Origin: Saprospiraceae bacterium | GTDB taxonomy: Bacteria > Bacteroidota > Bacteroidia > Chitinophagales > Saprospiraceae | Direction of reading: 5' to 3' | Length of the DNA: 56,929 nt | Assembly: GCA_016787415.1 (NCBI GenBank) | Contig: JAEUUT010000169.1 | Span: forward strand, 1-56,929 | In this document: positions 7,787 to 16,671 of the stretch, in pieces | Numbering within the stretch: the stretch's first letter is position 1 | How the letters are laid out: every line of letters begins with the position of its first letter | Translations under genes and position numbers: made by a program | The notes under the pieces: generated by a model | The model's input: the letters and a program-made list of their open reading frames with translations, nothing else | Told to the model about the DNA's origin: nothing | Database searches by the model: none

Positions 7787-9892
7787 TTACTTATTCACAA
7801 ACATCCCATCATCAATCCCCGCATTCACTTTGATTTCGCTCACAACCGAGGTCATTGGAATCGGCATAACGCCTACGATACTCATGGTATAAGGGAATTT
7901 CACACCATTGTGTTCCTTATAGTCGGAGTAATCGATCATCATGGTAACAGGATTGCCATCCTGACCGGTGGTGCTGCTCACTTCGCGGAGTTTCAGGCTG
8001 GTTTTCATGTCGTAGTATTCCGTGCTCTTTTTACCGTCGGGGCGAACTACGTCTACAACATAGGCACTGCCGCCATTGATGTCTTCGATACCTTTCAGTT
8101 CGAGTTTGTAACCACCCGACACATAAGCGGCTTCCTTGCAGAATGCAGCCTGTTCTTTGACATCGGCCAGTTCTTCTCCTTCGAGTGTACGAGCGCCGCC
8201 CATACCACTTTCACTGCCAGTAGTGCCATCGTATACGCGTTTGGAGAACACCTGACCGGCCATGCTAATTTCTGTGGCTACTTTATTACCACCTTTCTGC
8301 CAGTTTTTAACCGATAGGGATTGTCCGCCGAGGTTCATAGAAGCAAATGTCTGTACGTCTTTCAGCGCGTTGATGTTGGCGGCGCCACCGATAGCGTTTA
8401 CATAATCTTCCACCACTTTGGCAGCGGTCATACCTGCTGGCAGTTGGGTGTTGTTCATTTTCACCGGATTGCCCTGTGCGTCGAGGAAGTTGATTTTTCC
8501 GTCGGCAGAGAACTGTTTCAGGCGGTCGGCTACATCGTCTTTGTTACCAACGACGAGGATATGCGCTTTTCCGGGGAGGATGTACTTTTTAGCCATTGCC
8601 TGAACGTCTTCCACGCTTACATTCTGCAGCACTTGCAGGTATTTCTCGTAGTAATCGGCTGGCAGGCCGTAGCGTGCGATCGACAGGGCGAAATTGGCCA
8701 CTGTGCCAGGCTCTTCCAGACTCTGGGAAAACTGGCCCGTGATGACATTTTTCACAACCTGAAGTTCATTGGCAGAAACAGGCTCTGTGCGCATGCGCTC
8801 CATTTCCTTGATGAATTCGATGATGGAACTATCGGATACAGCGTTGCGTACCGAAGCAGTAGCGTTGAAAGAACCAATCAATTTGTCAGCGTTCAGGGAA
8901 GTGCGGGCGCCATACGTCCAGCCGTGGCCTTCACGCAGGTTGGCATTCACGCGGCTGTTGAAATAGCCGCCGAGGATAGCGTTCATTACACGGCTGCTGA
9001 TTACATCTGGTTCGCCGGGGCGCAGTTCGACCGGGTAAGTGATGTTGATAACTGACTGCACTGCACCGGGTTTGTGTACAAAATCCACCTGCGTTTTTTC
9101 AGGCTGCTTTGGCGTGGCGTAGGTATGTTTGGCTACCTCACCTTTTGCCCAGGAGCCAAAGTATTTTTTGGCATACTGTTCGGCTTTGGCTTTGTTAATG
9201 TCGCCCACGATCACGAGGTACGAGATATTTGGTTTAATGACCGCGTTGAAGTGCGCTTTCATCTGGTCGACGGTAATTTTCGCCAGAGAGGCTTCGGTCA
9301 TTTCTTCGCCATACGGGTGGTCTTTACCATAACGTACGATAGCGCCTACTTTGCGGGCAATAGCATTGGCGTCGTTCTTTTCCTGCGCCAGTCCGCTTTC
9401 TGTACGACGTTTGATCTTGTCGTACTCTTCCTGTGGGAAAGTAGGATGCATCAGCACATCCGACATCACGTCGAGCAGTTTGTCGGCGTGTTTGGTAAGG
9501 CAATTGCCGTAAGCACCGGAAGAATTGGTAGACAAATTGGCGCCGATAAAGTCAATTTCCTCGTCGATCTGGGCTTTTGTACGTTTGGTGGTGCCTTTCG
9601 ACATCATATCGCCCATCATCTGGATGTAACCGGCAGCATCTTTTTCCATGACCGGGTCGTAATCAGCGAACACCTGGAAAGATACTTTCGGCAGTTTATG
9701 GTTCTCCATCACGATAACCGTGAGGCCATTATCGAGTTTGAACGTTTCGGCTTTGCCAATCTGGATTTTTGGGGCCGGGCCTGCTTTGGGTGCGGCAGCG
9801 CGCACGTCAGGCTTGGTTTTTTGTGCCTGCACACCCGGAGCGAATGCCAGGAATGCTGCAACTATCAAGGTGAAAAAATGGAATTTTTTCAT
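7787..9892 (-). CDS. M16 (insulinase) family protein lacking the catalytic motif, with a C-terminal LolA-like domain
   Basis: The 701-residue protein has a signal peptide (ending GVQAQ). An M16 fold follows in about 45-470. At the place of the zinc motif HxxEH it reads AGYIQMMGDMM, so it cannot bind zinc and should be the non-catalytic member of a pair. The second M16 half is recognisable (ILGGYFNSRVNANLREGHGWTYGARTS). The last 220 residues (about 480-701: VVEDYVNAIGGAANINALKDV through YKEHNGVKFPYTM) resemble the LolA/LolB-like fold used in outer-membrane lipoprotein handling. The catalytic partner is probably the next gene upstream, 10007-11323. The product is expected in the periplasm. Confidence 0.9.
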   Translation of the reverse strand: MKKFHFFTLIVAAFLAFAPGVQAQKTKPDVRAAAPKAGPAPKIQIGKAETFKLDNGLTVIVMENHKLPKVSFQVFADYDPVMEKDAAGYIQMMGDMMSKGTTKRTKAQIDEEIDFIGANLSTNSSGAYGNCLTKHADKLLDVMSDVLMHPTFPQEEYDKIKRRTESGLAQEKNDANAIARKVGAIVRYGKDHPYGEEMTEASLAKITVDQMKAHFNAVIKPNISYLVIVGDINKAKAEQYAKKYFGSWAKGEVAKHTYATPKQPEKTQVDFVHKPGAVQSVINITYPVELRPGEPDVISSRVMNAILGGYFNSRVNANLREGHGWTYGARTSLNADKLIGSFNATASVRNAVSDSSIIEFIKEMERMRTEPVSANELQVVKNVITGQFSQSLEEPGTVANFALSIARYGLPADYYEKYLQVLQNVSVEDVQAMAKKYILPGKAHILVVGNKDDVADRLKQFSADGKINFLDAQGNPVKMNNTQLPAGMTAAKVVEDYVNAIGGAANINALKDVQTFASMNLGGQSLSVKNWQKGGNKVATEISMAGQVFSKRVYDGTTGSESGMGGARTLEGEELADVKEQAAFCKEAAYVSGGYKLELKGIEDINGGSAYVVDVVRPDGKKSTEYYDMKTSLKLREVSSTTGQDGNPVTMMIDYSDYKEHNGVKFPYTMSIVGVMPIPMTSVVSEIKVNAGIDDGMFVNK

Positions 9893-10006
9893 TTATGAAA
9901 ATTCAATAAGTGGTGAAAAAACTTCTACAGAAATAATTTGGTCTCAACGAAAGGGCCGGGTACAATTCCTGTGGTGTGAAAGGTACGCGGTACCTGCGAG
10001 TGTATA

Positions 10007-11323
10007 TCAGGGCGCCGTTTTGGGCATCCAGTACAGTACTACGCGTGCATTTTTGTTGAAATACTTGTTGGCGGCTGCACGCAGATCTTCACGTGTTACT
10101 TTGCGGTAGCGATCCAGTTCGGTATTGATCAGGTTGGCATCGCCAAAGTACATTTCGTAGTTGGCAAGGCTTTCAGCAATACCCTGCACATTGTCGTTGG
10201 CGCTCACGAAGTCGTTCTCAATCTGGTTTTGCAGTTTCTGGAATTCCTTTTCCGACACCAGGTTTTTCTGGAGGTCATCAATAATGGCATCCATGGATTT
10301 TTCCAGTTCGCCCGGGTTCACACCCATATTGGCAATGGCGTAAGTGAGGTTAGCGCCTGGGTCTTCGAGTTGAAGCGGGAATGAACCTGCTGCCACGGCT
10401 TTCTGTTGCTCGTCGACGAGGATTTTGTTCATACGGCTGCTTTCGCCCTGGCTGAGCAACTGACCCAACATCTGAACGGCATAAAAATCCTTCGTGCCTT
10501 GCGCCGGGATGTGGTAGCCGAGGATAACCGCTGGCAATTGCACGTCGTCGTACACAGTGTCGCGGGTAACTTTCGTCATTGGAGGCTCCTGCGGGAACGT
10601 GCGCTGAATAGCGCCTTTTCCTTTTGGAATATCCTTGAAGTACACATTGATCAGTTCTTTTGCCTGCGCAATGTTGATATCGCCGGCAATCGACAGAATT
10701 GCGTTGTCGGGGCGGTAGAAATCTTTGTAAAACTGTACATAGTCTGCTTCCTGTGCGGCATCGAGGTCTTCCATCGAACCGATTACAGAACTTTTGTACG
10801 GGTGTACCTTGAACACGCGTTTGAGGGTTTCTTCCAGCAGTTTTCCGTATGGCTGGTTGTCGATACGCTGGCGGCGTTCTTCTTTTACCACCTGGCGTTG
10901 CGTTTCGATACCAATTTGTTCCACTTTGGCGTGCAACATACGTTCGCTTTCGAGCCAGAGGCCAAGGGCCAACTGGTTGCTGGGCAGCACCTCGTAGTAG
11001 AATGTGCGGTCGTACCACGTATTGGCATTGTTGGTACCGCCGGCGTTGTTGATGTAGTCGTCGAATTCACCGCGTTTGATGTTATCGGAGCCTTCGAACA
11101 GCAGGTGTTCGAAAAAGTGCGCGAAACCCGAGCGGTTTGGTTTTTCATTTTTAGAACCTACGTGGTACATCACCGTAACGGCTACGATCGGCGTCGAATG
11201 GTCTTCGTGCAAAAGCACCTTGAGGCCATTGGGCATATCGTATTCCACGTATTGAATGTTCTGACTGAATGCGCATCCTGATGCCAGGACAAAAAGGACA
11301 AAGAGCGTGGTTAGTCGCTGCAT
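10007..11323 (-). CDS. M16 (insulinase) family zinc peptidase, catalytic subunit
   Basis: The 438-residue protein has a signal peptide (MQRLTTLFVLFVLASGCAFS, then Q) and the inverted zinc motif HFFEH (H69, E72, H73), with a downstream Glu pair at 148-149 at the expected distance for the third ligand. The second half holds the usual M16 repeat (YHIPAQGTKDFYAVQMLGQLL and SRMNKIL). It is 114 nt upstream of the inactive M16 gene on the same strand, and together they probably form a two-subunit periplasmic peptidase. A Cys at residue 17 could be a poor lipobox, but signal peptidase I cleavage after AFS looks more likely. Confidence 0.94.
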   Translation of the reverse strand: MQRLTTLFVLFVLASGCAFSQNIQYVEYDMPNGLKVLLHEDHSTPIVAVTVMYHVGSKNEKPNRSGFAHFFEHLLFEGSDNIKRGEFDDYINNAGGTNNANTWYDRTFYYEVLPSNQLALGLWLESERMLHAKVEQIGIETQRQVVKEERRQRIDNQPYGKLLEETLKRVFKVHPYKSSVIGSMEDLDAAQEADYVQFYKDFYRPDNAILSIAGDINIAQAKELINVYFKDIPKGKGAIQRTFPQEPPMTKVTRDTVYDDVQLPAVILGYHIPAQGTKDFYAVQMLGQLLSQGESSRMNKILVDEQQKAVAAGSFPLQLEDPGANLTYAIANMGVNPGELEKSMDAIIDDLQKNLVSEKEFQKLQNQIENDFVSANDNVQGIAESLANYEMYFGDANLINTELDRYRKVTREDLRAAANKYFNKNARVVLYWMPKTAP

Positions 11324-11521
11324 AAACCCGTTTATTTAAAGGTGAAATTAAAATTCGGCGCGAAGTTGCGAAAAAACGCAGGCTCCCTGCAATTGTTATT
11401 CGATGAATGTCGGCCAATGTCCGTTAAAGGGCGTGTAAAACAGGCTTTGATTTTTTTCCCGGGTAAAACTATATCAAGGCATCGTTTTCTGTTGCTCGTC
11501 AATGAGTACCTGTTCATAGGG

Positions 11522-11563
11522 CAAAAAAAATCCCGAACCCTGGCTTTCACCAGTATTCGGGAT
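11522..11563 (-). terminator. Intrinsic terminator after the large exported protein gene
   Basis: Read on the minus strand, ATCCCGAA (11556-11563) pairs with TTCGGGAT (11530-11537), with a nested CTGG/CCAG, followed by a run of T (the A-run at 11523-11530 on the plus strand). It is 21 nt beyond the stop codon at 11584. Confidence 0.85.
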
Positions 11564-11583
11564 CGTTTTAGCCATCCTCTCCC

Positions 11584-13806
11584 CTATCGTTCCACCACTA
11601 ATTTATGGGACAGGTACGCCGCATCGCTTTGTATGGCCAACATGTAAATACCCGCCGGCAAGCGGCTGATGTCCAATCGGGCCTGTTGAGCACCAGCAAG
11701 GCAGTATGCATCAAAGCCGGTCATGAGTAGGTGGCCCGAGAGGTCGCGCACATCCAGGCGGACGGGGGCGGGGGCTGCCAGATCGAAAGCGACGCTCACT
11801 TCATCGGAGGCTGGATTGGGTGCAAGCGAAATTTTCGAAAGCGGGCCCTGCACATCACCGGTACTGGTAGCATTGCCGAAATACACCGAAGCAAAAACAC
11901 TCGACTTAATATCTTCCTCGCAAGGTGCATACATAAACAATTCCAGGTTGGGGTATGCCAGCGGGCTGTTGGAAGAGAGTTGTTTCACTTCGATCACCAG
12001 ATCCTGGACACACGAATTGGCAGGTACGTCGAATGTCTGTCCCAGGTCATTGCCATTGAGCGGCACGCCCGCAGCCGATACTACCGCGCCGTTGAGGTTG
12101 GACAACGCGTTCAATTTAAGGTTGTATGTGCGGGGTTCGTTGCTTTCGTTGCAGAGGTCTACCTTAAACGTTGCGGACGATCCTACGGGGTTGCCTTCCA
12201 GGATGATGTGCGCATCGGTACTGCCGTCGTGGCGCAGTTTGGGCTGGTCGCGCTGGTAGCCGCTCTCGTACGGACAACTGCTTTTAGTGCCTGCGACGGT
12301 ACGAAAAACGGGCGTACCGAACATCGGGTCGCGTACGATGTTCACGTTGAATAAGTCGCCACTATCGTCGTCAGACAGAGAATAACGCACAATTTTGGTT
12401 GTTTCTGCCGACTGGTTTTCAATATTCCCATAGCGCTGTGAAGCCTGGTATTCGTAGCCGCCCGAAACGCCCGAGCCGCCTACTTCAATAACAACATCCA
12501 CACCGGTAGTGTAATCAAGATACTGCTCGTACTCGATGGCGGCTGTTTCCGTCACCGTGACACTGGATTCTTGTGTGCTTGGCACAGTGCCAAATGAAAC
12601 AGCGCCCAGCGAGACATTATTTGGGTTATTAATGTTGTTATCGTTCAGGGTTAATACTTTGTTCCATACGTCCACCTGGTTTTGAGCGACGTTCCTCGTC
12701 CGCGAAGTAAGCGAGGCATCATCTGCAATGGCTTGTTGCTGTGCGATTTGATCCTGAATTTCAGATTTAGTGTAAAAAAACTGCCGTGGCTGGCCAATAG
12801 GCGTGTATACCAAGCCTGCCGGCTGGACATATGCCAAACAGGTACTCGAATCGATGGCTACCCGACTGAATACGCCATAGGCCAGGTCGACGCCATAGCC
12901 TACAAAAACATCTTCGCTACCTGGTGGGGTCTGAAAGCCGTTTGTAACTGTAAGACAGGTCTGATTGCCCTGGGTCTCAATGTTCATTTCACCGCCGCCC
13001 GCACTGGCGCCCACGGTGACAGAGAACTCATAATCAACCGTTGCAATAAAGCCAATGGAGCCCGCAACGCCGATTTTTACATCCACATAACCGGAGTTGG
13101 AGTTGTCTGTGGCAGCAGATTGTACAATTTCGCGGCACACCGTTTTGCTTTCCTGAAATTCAGCGGTGCTGCCGTCGCCCGGCGGTGCGTGCAGGATGAA
13201 ATACGGCAATTGCGGTTGCAGGGTAGTGCCAATGATGGGAACCTCGCTTTCAAGGGTGCCTTCAATTACAAATGGCAGGATAAAAGAGTGGTTGTAAATG
13301 ATACCATTATTGGCAAATTCATCTTGCTGGATGATAATCCAGCCTTTTGTATCGGCCCTGGCAAATGATATGGTCTTTTGATACCGATGACCTGTCAACT
13401 GGTTTGTCTGATTAAATATCGGTTGATAATTGGTGCCCACTACATCCGCCTGGTCATACAGATATGGCTGTGAATCGGTACCAATAAAAGCATTGAATGG
13501 CTTATTAAACCACAAATAGCCATTATACCGCACTTCCACTGTAATGGTGAGCGGCTCTCCATACCGGGATTTGAAATACTGCCCGGGCGGTACCTGTGCG
13601 AAGGCATCCAGAATATTGGCGCTATTGTCATACACGAAAGGCGAAACATGCGTGCCCGTTGGCGCCCCGCATACACCGCCTTTATCAGATGAAATAGTGA
13701 TAACGGTTCCTGTTTCGGGGTTGGTGTAAACAAGTTGTGCCTGTAAGTCCAGGCTGTTAATAAGAGCAATCAGCAAGAATAAAAAAACGCGCAGGATATG
13801 TTTCAT
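11584..13806 (-). CDS. Large exported protein with T9SS type A sorting domain, function unknown
   Basis: The 740-residue protein has a signal peptide (MKHILRVFLFLLIALINSLDLQA, then Q) and a C-terminal T9SS domain (last 80 residues, starting ISLAPNPASDEVSVAFDL and ending GIYMLAIQ, SHKLVVER). The middle is beta-rich with no catalytic motif that I can name. A part at about 470-560 (YSLSDDDSGDLFNVNIVRD, GTPVFRTVAGTKSSCPYE) resembles a module I recall from very large secreted Bacteroidota proteins with LamG domains; this is a memory-based hint only. The start ATG 13806 begins the signal peptide; the frame continues open to 13881 upstream. It is likely a surface or secreted structural protein. Confidence 0.8.
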   Translation of the reverse strand: MKHILRVFLFLLIALINSLDLQAQLVYTNPETGTVITISSDKGGVCGAPTGTHVSPFVYDNSANILDAFAQVPPGQYFKSRYGEPLTITVEVRYNGYLWFNKPFNAFIGTDSQPYLYDQADVVGTNYQPIFNQTNQLTGHRYQKTISFARADTKGWIIIQQDEFANNGIIYNHSFILPFVIEGTLESEVPIIGTTLQPQLPYFILHAPPGDGSTAEFQESKTVCREIVQSAATDNSNSGYVDVKIGVAGSIGFIATVDYEFSVTVGASAGGGEMNIETQGNQTCLTVTNGFQTPPGSEDVFVGYGVDLAYGVFSRVAIDSSTCLAYVQPAGLVYTPIGQPRQFFYTKSEIQDQIAQQQAIADDASLTSRTRNVAQNQVDVWNKVLTLNDNNINNPNNVSLGAVSFGTVPSTQESSVTVTETAAIEYEQYLDYTTGVDVVIEVGGSGVSGGYEYQASQRYGNIENQSAETTKIVRYSLSDDDSGDLFNVNIVRDPMFGTPVFRTVAGTKSSCPYESGYQRDQPKLRHDGSTDAHIILEGNPVGSSATFKVDLCNESNEPRTYNLKLNALSNLNGAVVSAAGVPLNGNDLGQTFDVPANSCVQDLVIEVKQLSSNSPLAYPNLELFMYAPCEEDIKSSVFASVYFGNATSTGDVQGPLSKISLAPNPASDEVSVAFDLAAPAPVRLDVRDLSGHLLMTGFDAYCLAGAQQARLDISRLPAGIYMLAIQSDAAYLSHKLVVER

Positions 13807-13933
13807 GATGGACATATGTTGGTGATGAGATGCCTCAAATGTGCGCGGTGTATCACTTTTAATCATTTGCGGGCATCCCAACTACCTGATCCTTTGACCG
13901 AAAGCGGGATTTCATTGACCGAGCATAAAATAA

Positions 13934-13941
13934 TATCTTTG
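13934..13941 (+). promoter_or_regulatory. Bacteroidota-type promoter box for the TPR kinase gene
   Basis: TATCTTTG lies 25 nt before the start at 13967, with a TTG at 13915-13917 and a 16-nt spacer. The next bases form the small hairpin TTTGCC-AAC-GGCAAA (13938-13952). Confidence 0.65.
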
Positions 13942-13966
13942 CCAACGGCAAACACCGATCATAACC

Positions 13967-15850
13967 ATGCAGAAAATTTTGCTATTGCTTTGCTTTTGCT
14001 CTCAAACCATTTTTGCTCAAAACAATGCCCTCGATAGCCTGGAGCGCTTGCTATCCGTCGCTCCTGACAATGCACAACGCCTCGAATTATTTAGCCAATT
14101 GACCAACCAAGCCTTCCGAAGCGACCTGCACATGGCACTTCTCTATGCCCAGCGTGGCCTCGATTTGGCTGAAAAAACCGGAGACAAAACCTGGCAACCA
14201 AAATTCTGTGAAATGAGTGGCCGCATGTACGCCAATCTGCTACAGTTCGACTCGGCCATGCTGTTTTTCGACCGCGCTACATCTGGCTACGCCGCTATTG
14301 CAGATGCCAAGGGACAGGCCTCCACTGCTTTCAAGAAAGCCTGGGTATACAAACAGCGAAATGAACTGACAAAAGCAGCCGAAGCCGATTTGCAAGCATT
14401 GCGGCTCATGGAAAGCATCGCCGACCAGGAAGGTGTTGCCAATGCGCTGGCGCGAGTGGCGGAAGACCTGCGTTTGCAAGGCCGGGGAAAAGAAGCCATG
14501 CAGTATGCACAGCGATCCATCGACATGGCCGAGAAAAACGGCTTCCAGCAACAATTGGTGCATTCCTTGCGCGAAGCAGGCGTCGTCTGTGGGTTCCTGT
14601 ACAACTATGAGCAATCTCTTTATTATTTTGAAAAAGCGCTTTCCCAAGCCCATGCACTGAACTTCTCAGCCATCGAAATTGCCGGCCTGCTCAATGACCG
14701 AGGCAATGCGCTGAAACGCCTGAAACGTTACCCGGAAGCCATCGCAAATTACCAGGAATGCCTGGAGTTGGGAACTATTTTCAACCTCGACATGCTCAAG
14801 TCGTCCGGCTATGCCAATCTGGGCGAAGTATATATGCTGATGGGTCGGTATACAGATGCCTTACCTTACCAGTTGAAGACCATCGGGATACAGGAACAAA
14901 ACCAGGACCTGTACAACCTTGTTGAAACCTATACCCACATCAGTACTACGTACGAAAATCTGAACGACTACGCTTCGGCCCTCTCCTACGAACGCAAAGC
15001 CAGACAACTGCGCGACAGCACCCTGAACATAGAAAGCGACGCCAAAATTTCGGAACTGCACACCCAGTACGAAACTGAGAAAAAAGAAGCCACCATTGCC
15101 ATTCAACAAGCGCAGATTTCCAGGCAGCGCATCATAGGGGCGCTTGGCTTCGGGATTGCCGTCTTGCTCGCGCTGCTTGCCTATGTGTTTCGAAAAAATG
15201 CAGTGGCACGAAAAAAGGCCAATGCCCAACTCGCCACTAAAAATGCCGAAAATGAACTGCTATTGAAAGAAATACACCACCGCGTGAAAAACAACCTCGA
15301 AGTAGTATCCAGTCTACTGGCGTTGCAATCTGCCCAAATCGACGACCCTGGTGTGAAAGATGCCATGCAGGAAGGTCGAAACCGCGTGCAGTCTATCGGA
15401 ATTGTCCACCAGAAACTCTACCAGCGCGACAACCTGGCAGCCATCGAGATGCGCGACTATTTTCTCAACCTCAGTGAAAGCGTTTTAGATACCTTCGGAG
15501 CAGAACATCGCATACGCGTCGAGTGTATAATGCAGGAACTGGAACTCGACGTGGACACCGCCGTACCTTTGGGGTTGATTGTCAATGAATTGCTCGTAAA
15601 CGCCTTGAAATATGCCTTCCCAGACAATCGCGAAGGGCAGGTACGCATACAATTGGTCAAACAACCCGACGGTATACTGCACCTGGAGGTGGCCGACAAT
15701 GGCGTAGGTAAAGTGGATCAGGCGCAAGGCACTGGTTTTGGCAAACAACTGGTGTCTCTCCTGACGCGCCAATTGAATGGTTCTATGCAAGAAGAAGTGA
15801 AGAACGGGGTTACTATCCGTTTTGATTTTAACCTGAAAAAAGCAGCATGA
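13967..15850 (+). CDS. TPR-containing sensor histidine kinase (HisKA_2 type)
   Basis: The 627-residue protein has a signal peptide (MQKILLLLCFCSQTIFA, then Q), a periplasmic array of tetratricopeptide repeats (about 30-350) and a coiled linker. One membrane helix follows (about 389-408, IIGALGFGIAVLLALLAYVF), then the dimerisation domain with the phospho-acceptor motif EIHHRVKNNLE (H437/H438) and a HATPase domain with NELLVNALKYAF (N box), DNGVG and GTGFGKQL (G boxes). The N-terminal TPR array is typical of Bacteroidota kinases of this class. It overlaps its response regulator by four bases (ATGA), so the two are translationally coupled. The signal it senses is not evident. Confidence 0.93.
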   Translation: MQKILLLLCFCSQTIFAQNNALDSLERLLSVAPDNAQRLELFSQLTNQAFRSDLHMALLYAQRGLDLAEKTGDKTWQPKFCEMSGRMYANLLQFDSAMLFFDRATSGYAAIADAKGQASTAFKKAWVYKQRNELTKAAEADLQALRLMESIADQEGVANALARVAEDLRLQGRGKEAMQYAQRSIDMAEKNGFQQQLVHSLREAGVVCGFLYNYEQSLYYFEKALSQAHALNFSAIEIAGLLNDRGNALKRLKRYPEAIANYQECLELGTIFNLDMLKSSGYANLGEVYMLMGRYTDALPYQLKTIGIQEQNQDLYNLVETYTHISTTYENLNDYASALSYERKARQLRDSTLNIESDAKISELHTQYETEKKEATIAIQQAQISRQRIIGALGFGIAVLLALLAYVFRKNAVARKKANAQLATKNAENELLLKEIHHRVKNNLEVVSSLLALQSAQIDDPGVKDAMQEGRNRVQSIGIVHQKLYQRDNLAAIEMRDYFLNLSESVLDTFGAEHRIRVECIMQELELDVDTAVPLGLIVNELLVNALKYAFPDNREGQVRIQLVKQPDGILHLEVADNGVGKVDQAQGTGFGKQLVSLLTRQLNGSMQEEVKNGVTIRFDFNLKKAA

Positions 15851-16593
15851 GCGAAACAGCCATCAAAATACTGATCGTGGAGGATGAAATGCTCATAGCC
15901 GCCAAAATCTCTATGTTCCTTACAGAACTGGGATACGAGGTGACTGGTATACTCCCACGTGCAGAAGAAGCCTTGCTCAGCACGGAAGAAAACCCGCCAG
16001 ACATTGCATTGCTCGACATACATCTGAAAGGTGACATGGACGGTGTCGCCCTCGCCCACGCACTACGTTCCGGGTCTAATATTCCGGTCATTTTCCTTAC
16101 CGCCAACAACGACAATGCCACCTTCGACCGCGCCAGAACGGCAAAACCGTATGCGTTTTTGTCAAAACCTTTCAATAAAACAGAGTTGCAACGCGCACTG
16201 GAATTGACCATTGCTCTGATGAGCGCTGGCAACCCGGAAGCGGGCATTGCACAGCAACCTTCAGAGGAATCCTCCTTTATTCTCAGCGACAGAATTTTTG
16301 TACGCGACAGAGACCATATGGTAAAAATCCTGTTTGAGGCCATTTTATACCTCGAAGCAGAACGCAATTATTGCCGGATCGTCACCAAAACCAAGGAGTA
16401 TCTACTCACTATGCCCATGAAAAGTCTGGAAGACAAACTACCCAGCCACTTCCAGCGTATTCACCGCTCACACATTGTCAACCTCCTGCACATAGAAGCA
16501 ATAGATGAAACGACTGTCACGGTCGGTCAGAAAACGCTGCCCATGAGCAAGTCGTGGAAAGAAAGTCTCCTTCAGCGCATACGAACCATTTAA
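15847..16593 (+). CDS. LytTR-family response regulator
   Basis: The 248-residue protein has a receiver domain (about 6-120; VEDE acidic pair, phospho-acceptor D57 in ALLDIHL, the T in FLTANND and K in FLSKPFN). After a linker comes a LytTR DNA-binding domain (about 145-245: ILYLEAERNYCRIVTK, FQRIHRSHIVNLLHIEAI). It is the cognate regulator of the kinase that ends four bases inside its start. LytTR proteins bind short direct repeats upstream of target genes; no target is identifiable here. Confidence 0.95.
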   Translation: MSETAIKILIVEDEMLIAAKISMFLTELGYEVTGILPRAEEALLSTEENPPDIALLDIHLKGDMDGVALAHALRSGSNIPVIFLTANNDNATFDRARTAKPYAFLSKPFNKTELQRALELTIALMSAGNPEAGIAQQPSEESSFILSDRIFVRDRDHMVKILFEAILYLEAERNYCRIVTKTKEYLLTMPMKSLEDKLPSHFQRIHRSHIVNLLHIEAIDETTVTVGQKTLPMSKSWKESLLQRIRTI

Positions 16594-16671
16594 CAGGCAT
16601 CTTGTTTTCGGAAAATATCCTTTATACCTTCTTTACAAGAACATATATATTAAAACAATCATTAAACTTTA

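Noticed and set aside
9074..9898. Open frame on the plus strand across the inactive M16 gene
   Set aside because: It is antisense to a well-supported peptidase gene, shows the His/Phe/Val-rich composition of shadows, and has no promoter box.
10406..11281. Open frame of 291 codons on the plus strand opposite the catalytic M16 gene
   Set aside because: Antisense to a gene with clear HxxEH and M16 features; no recognisable product.
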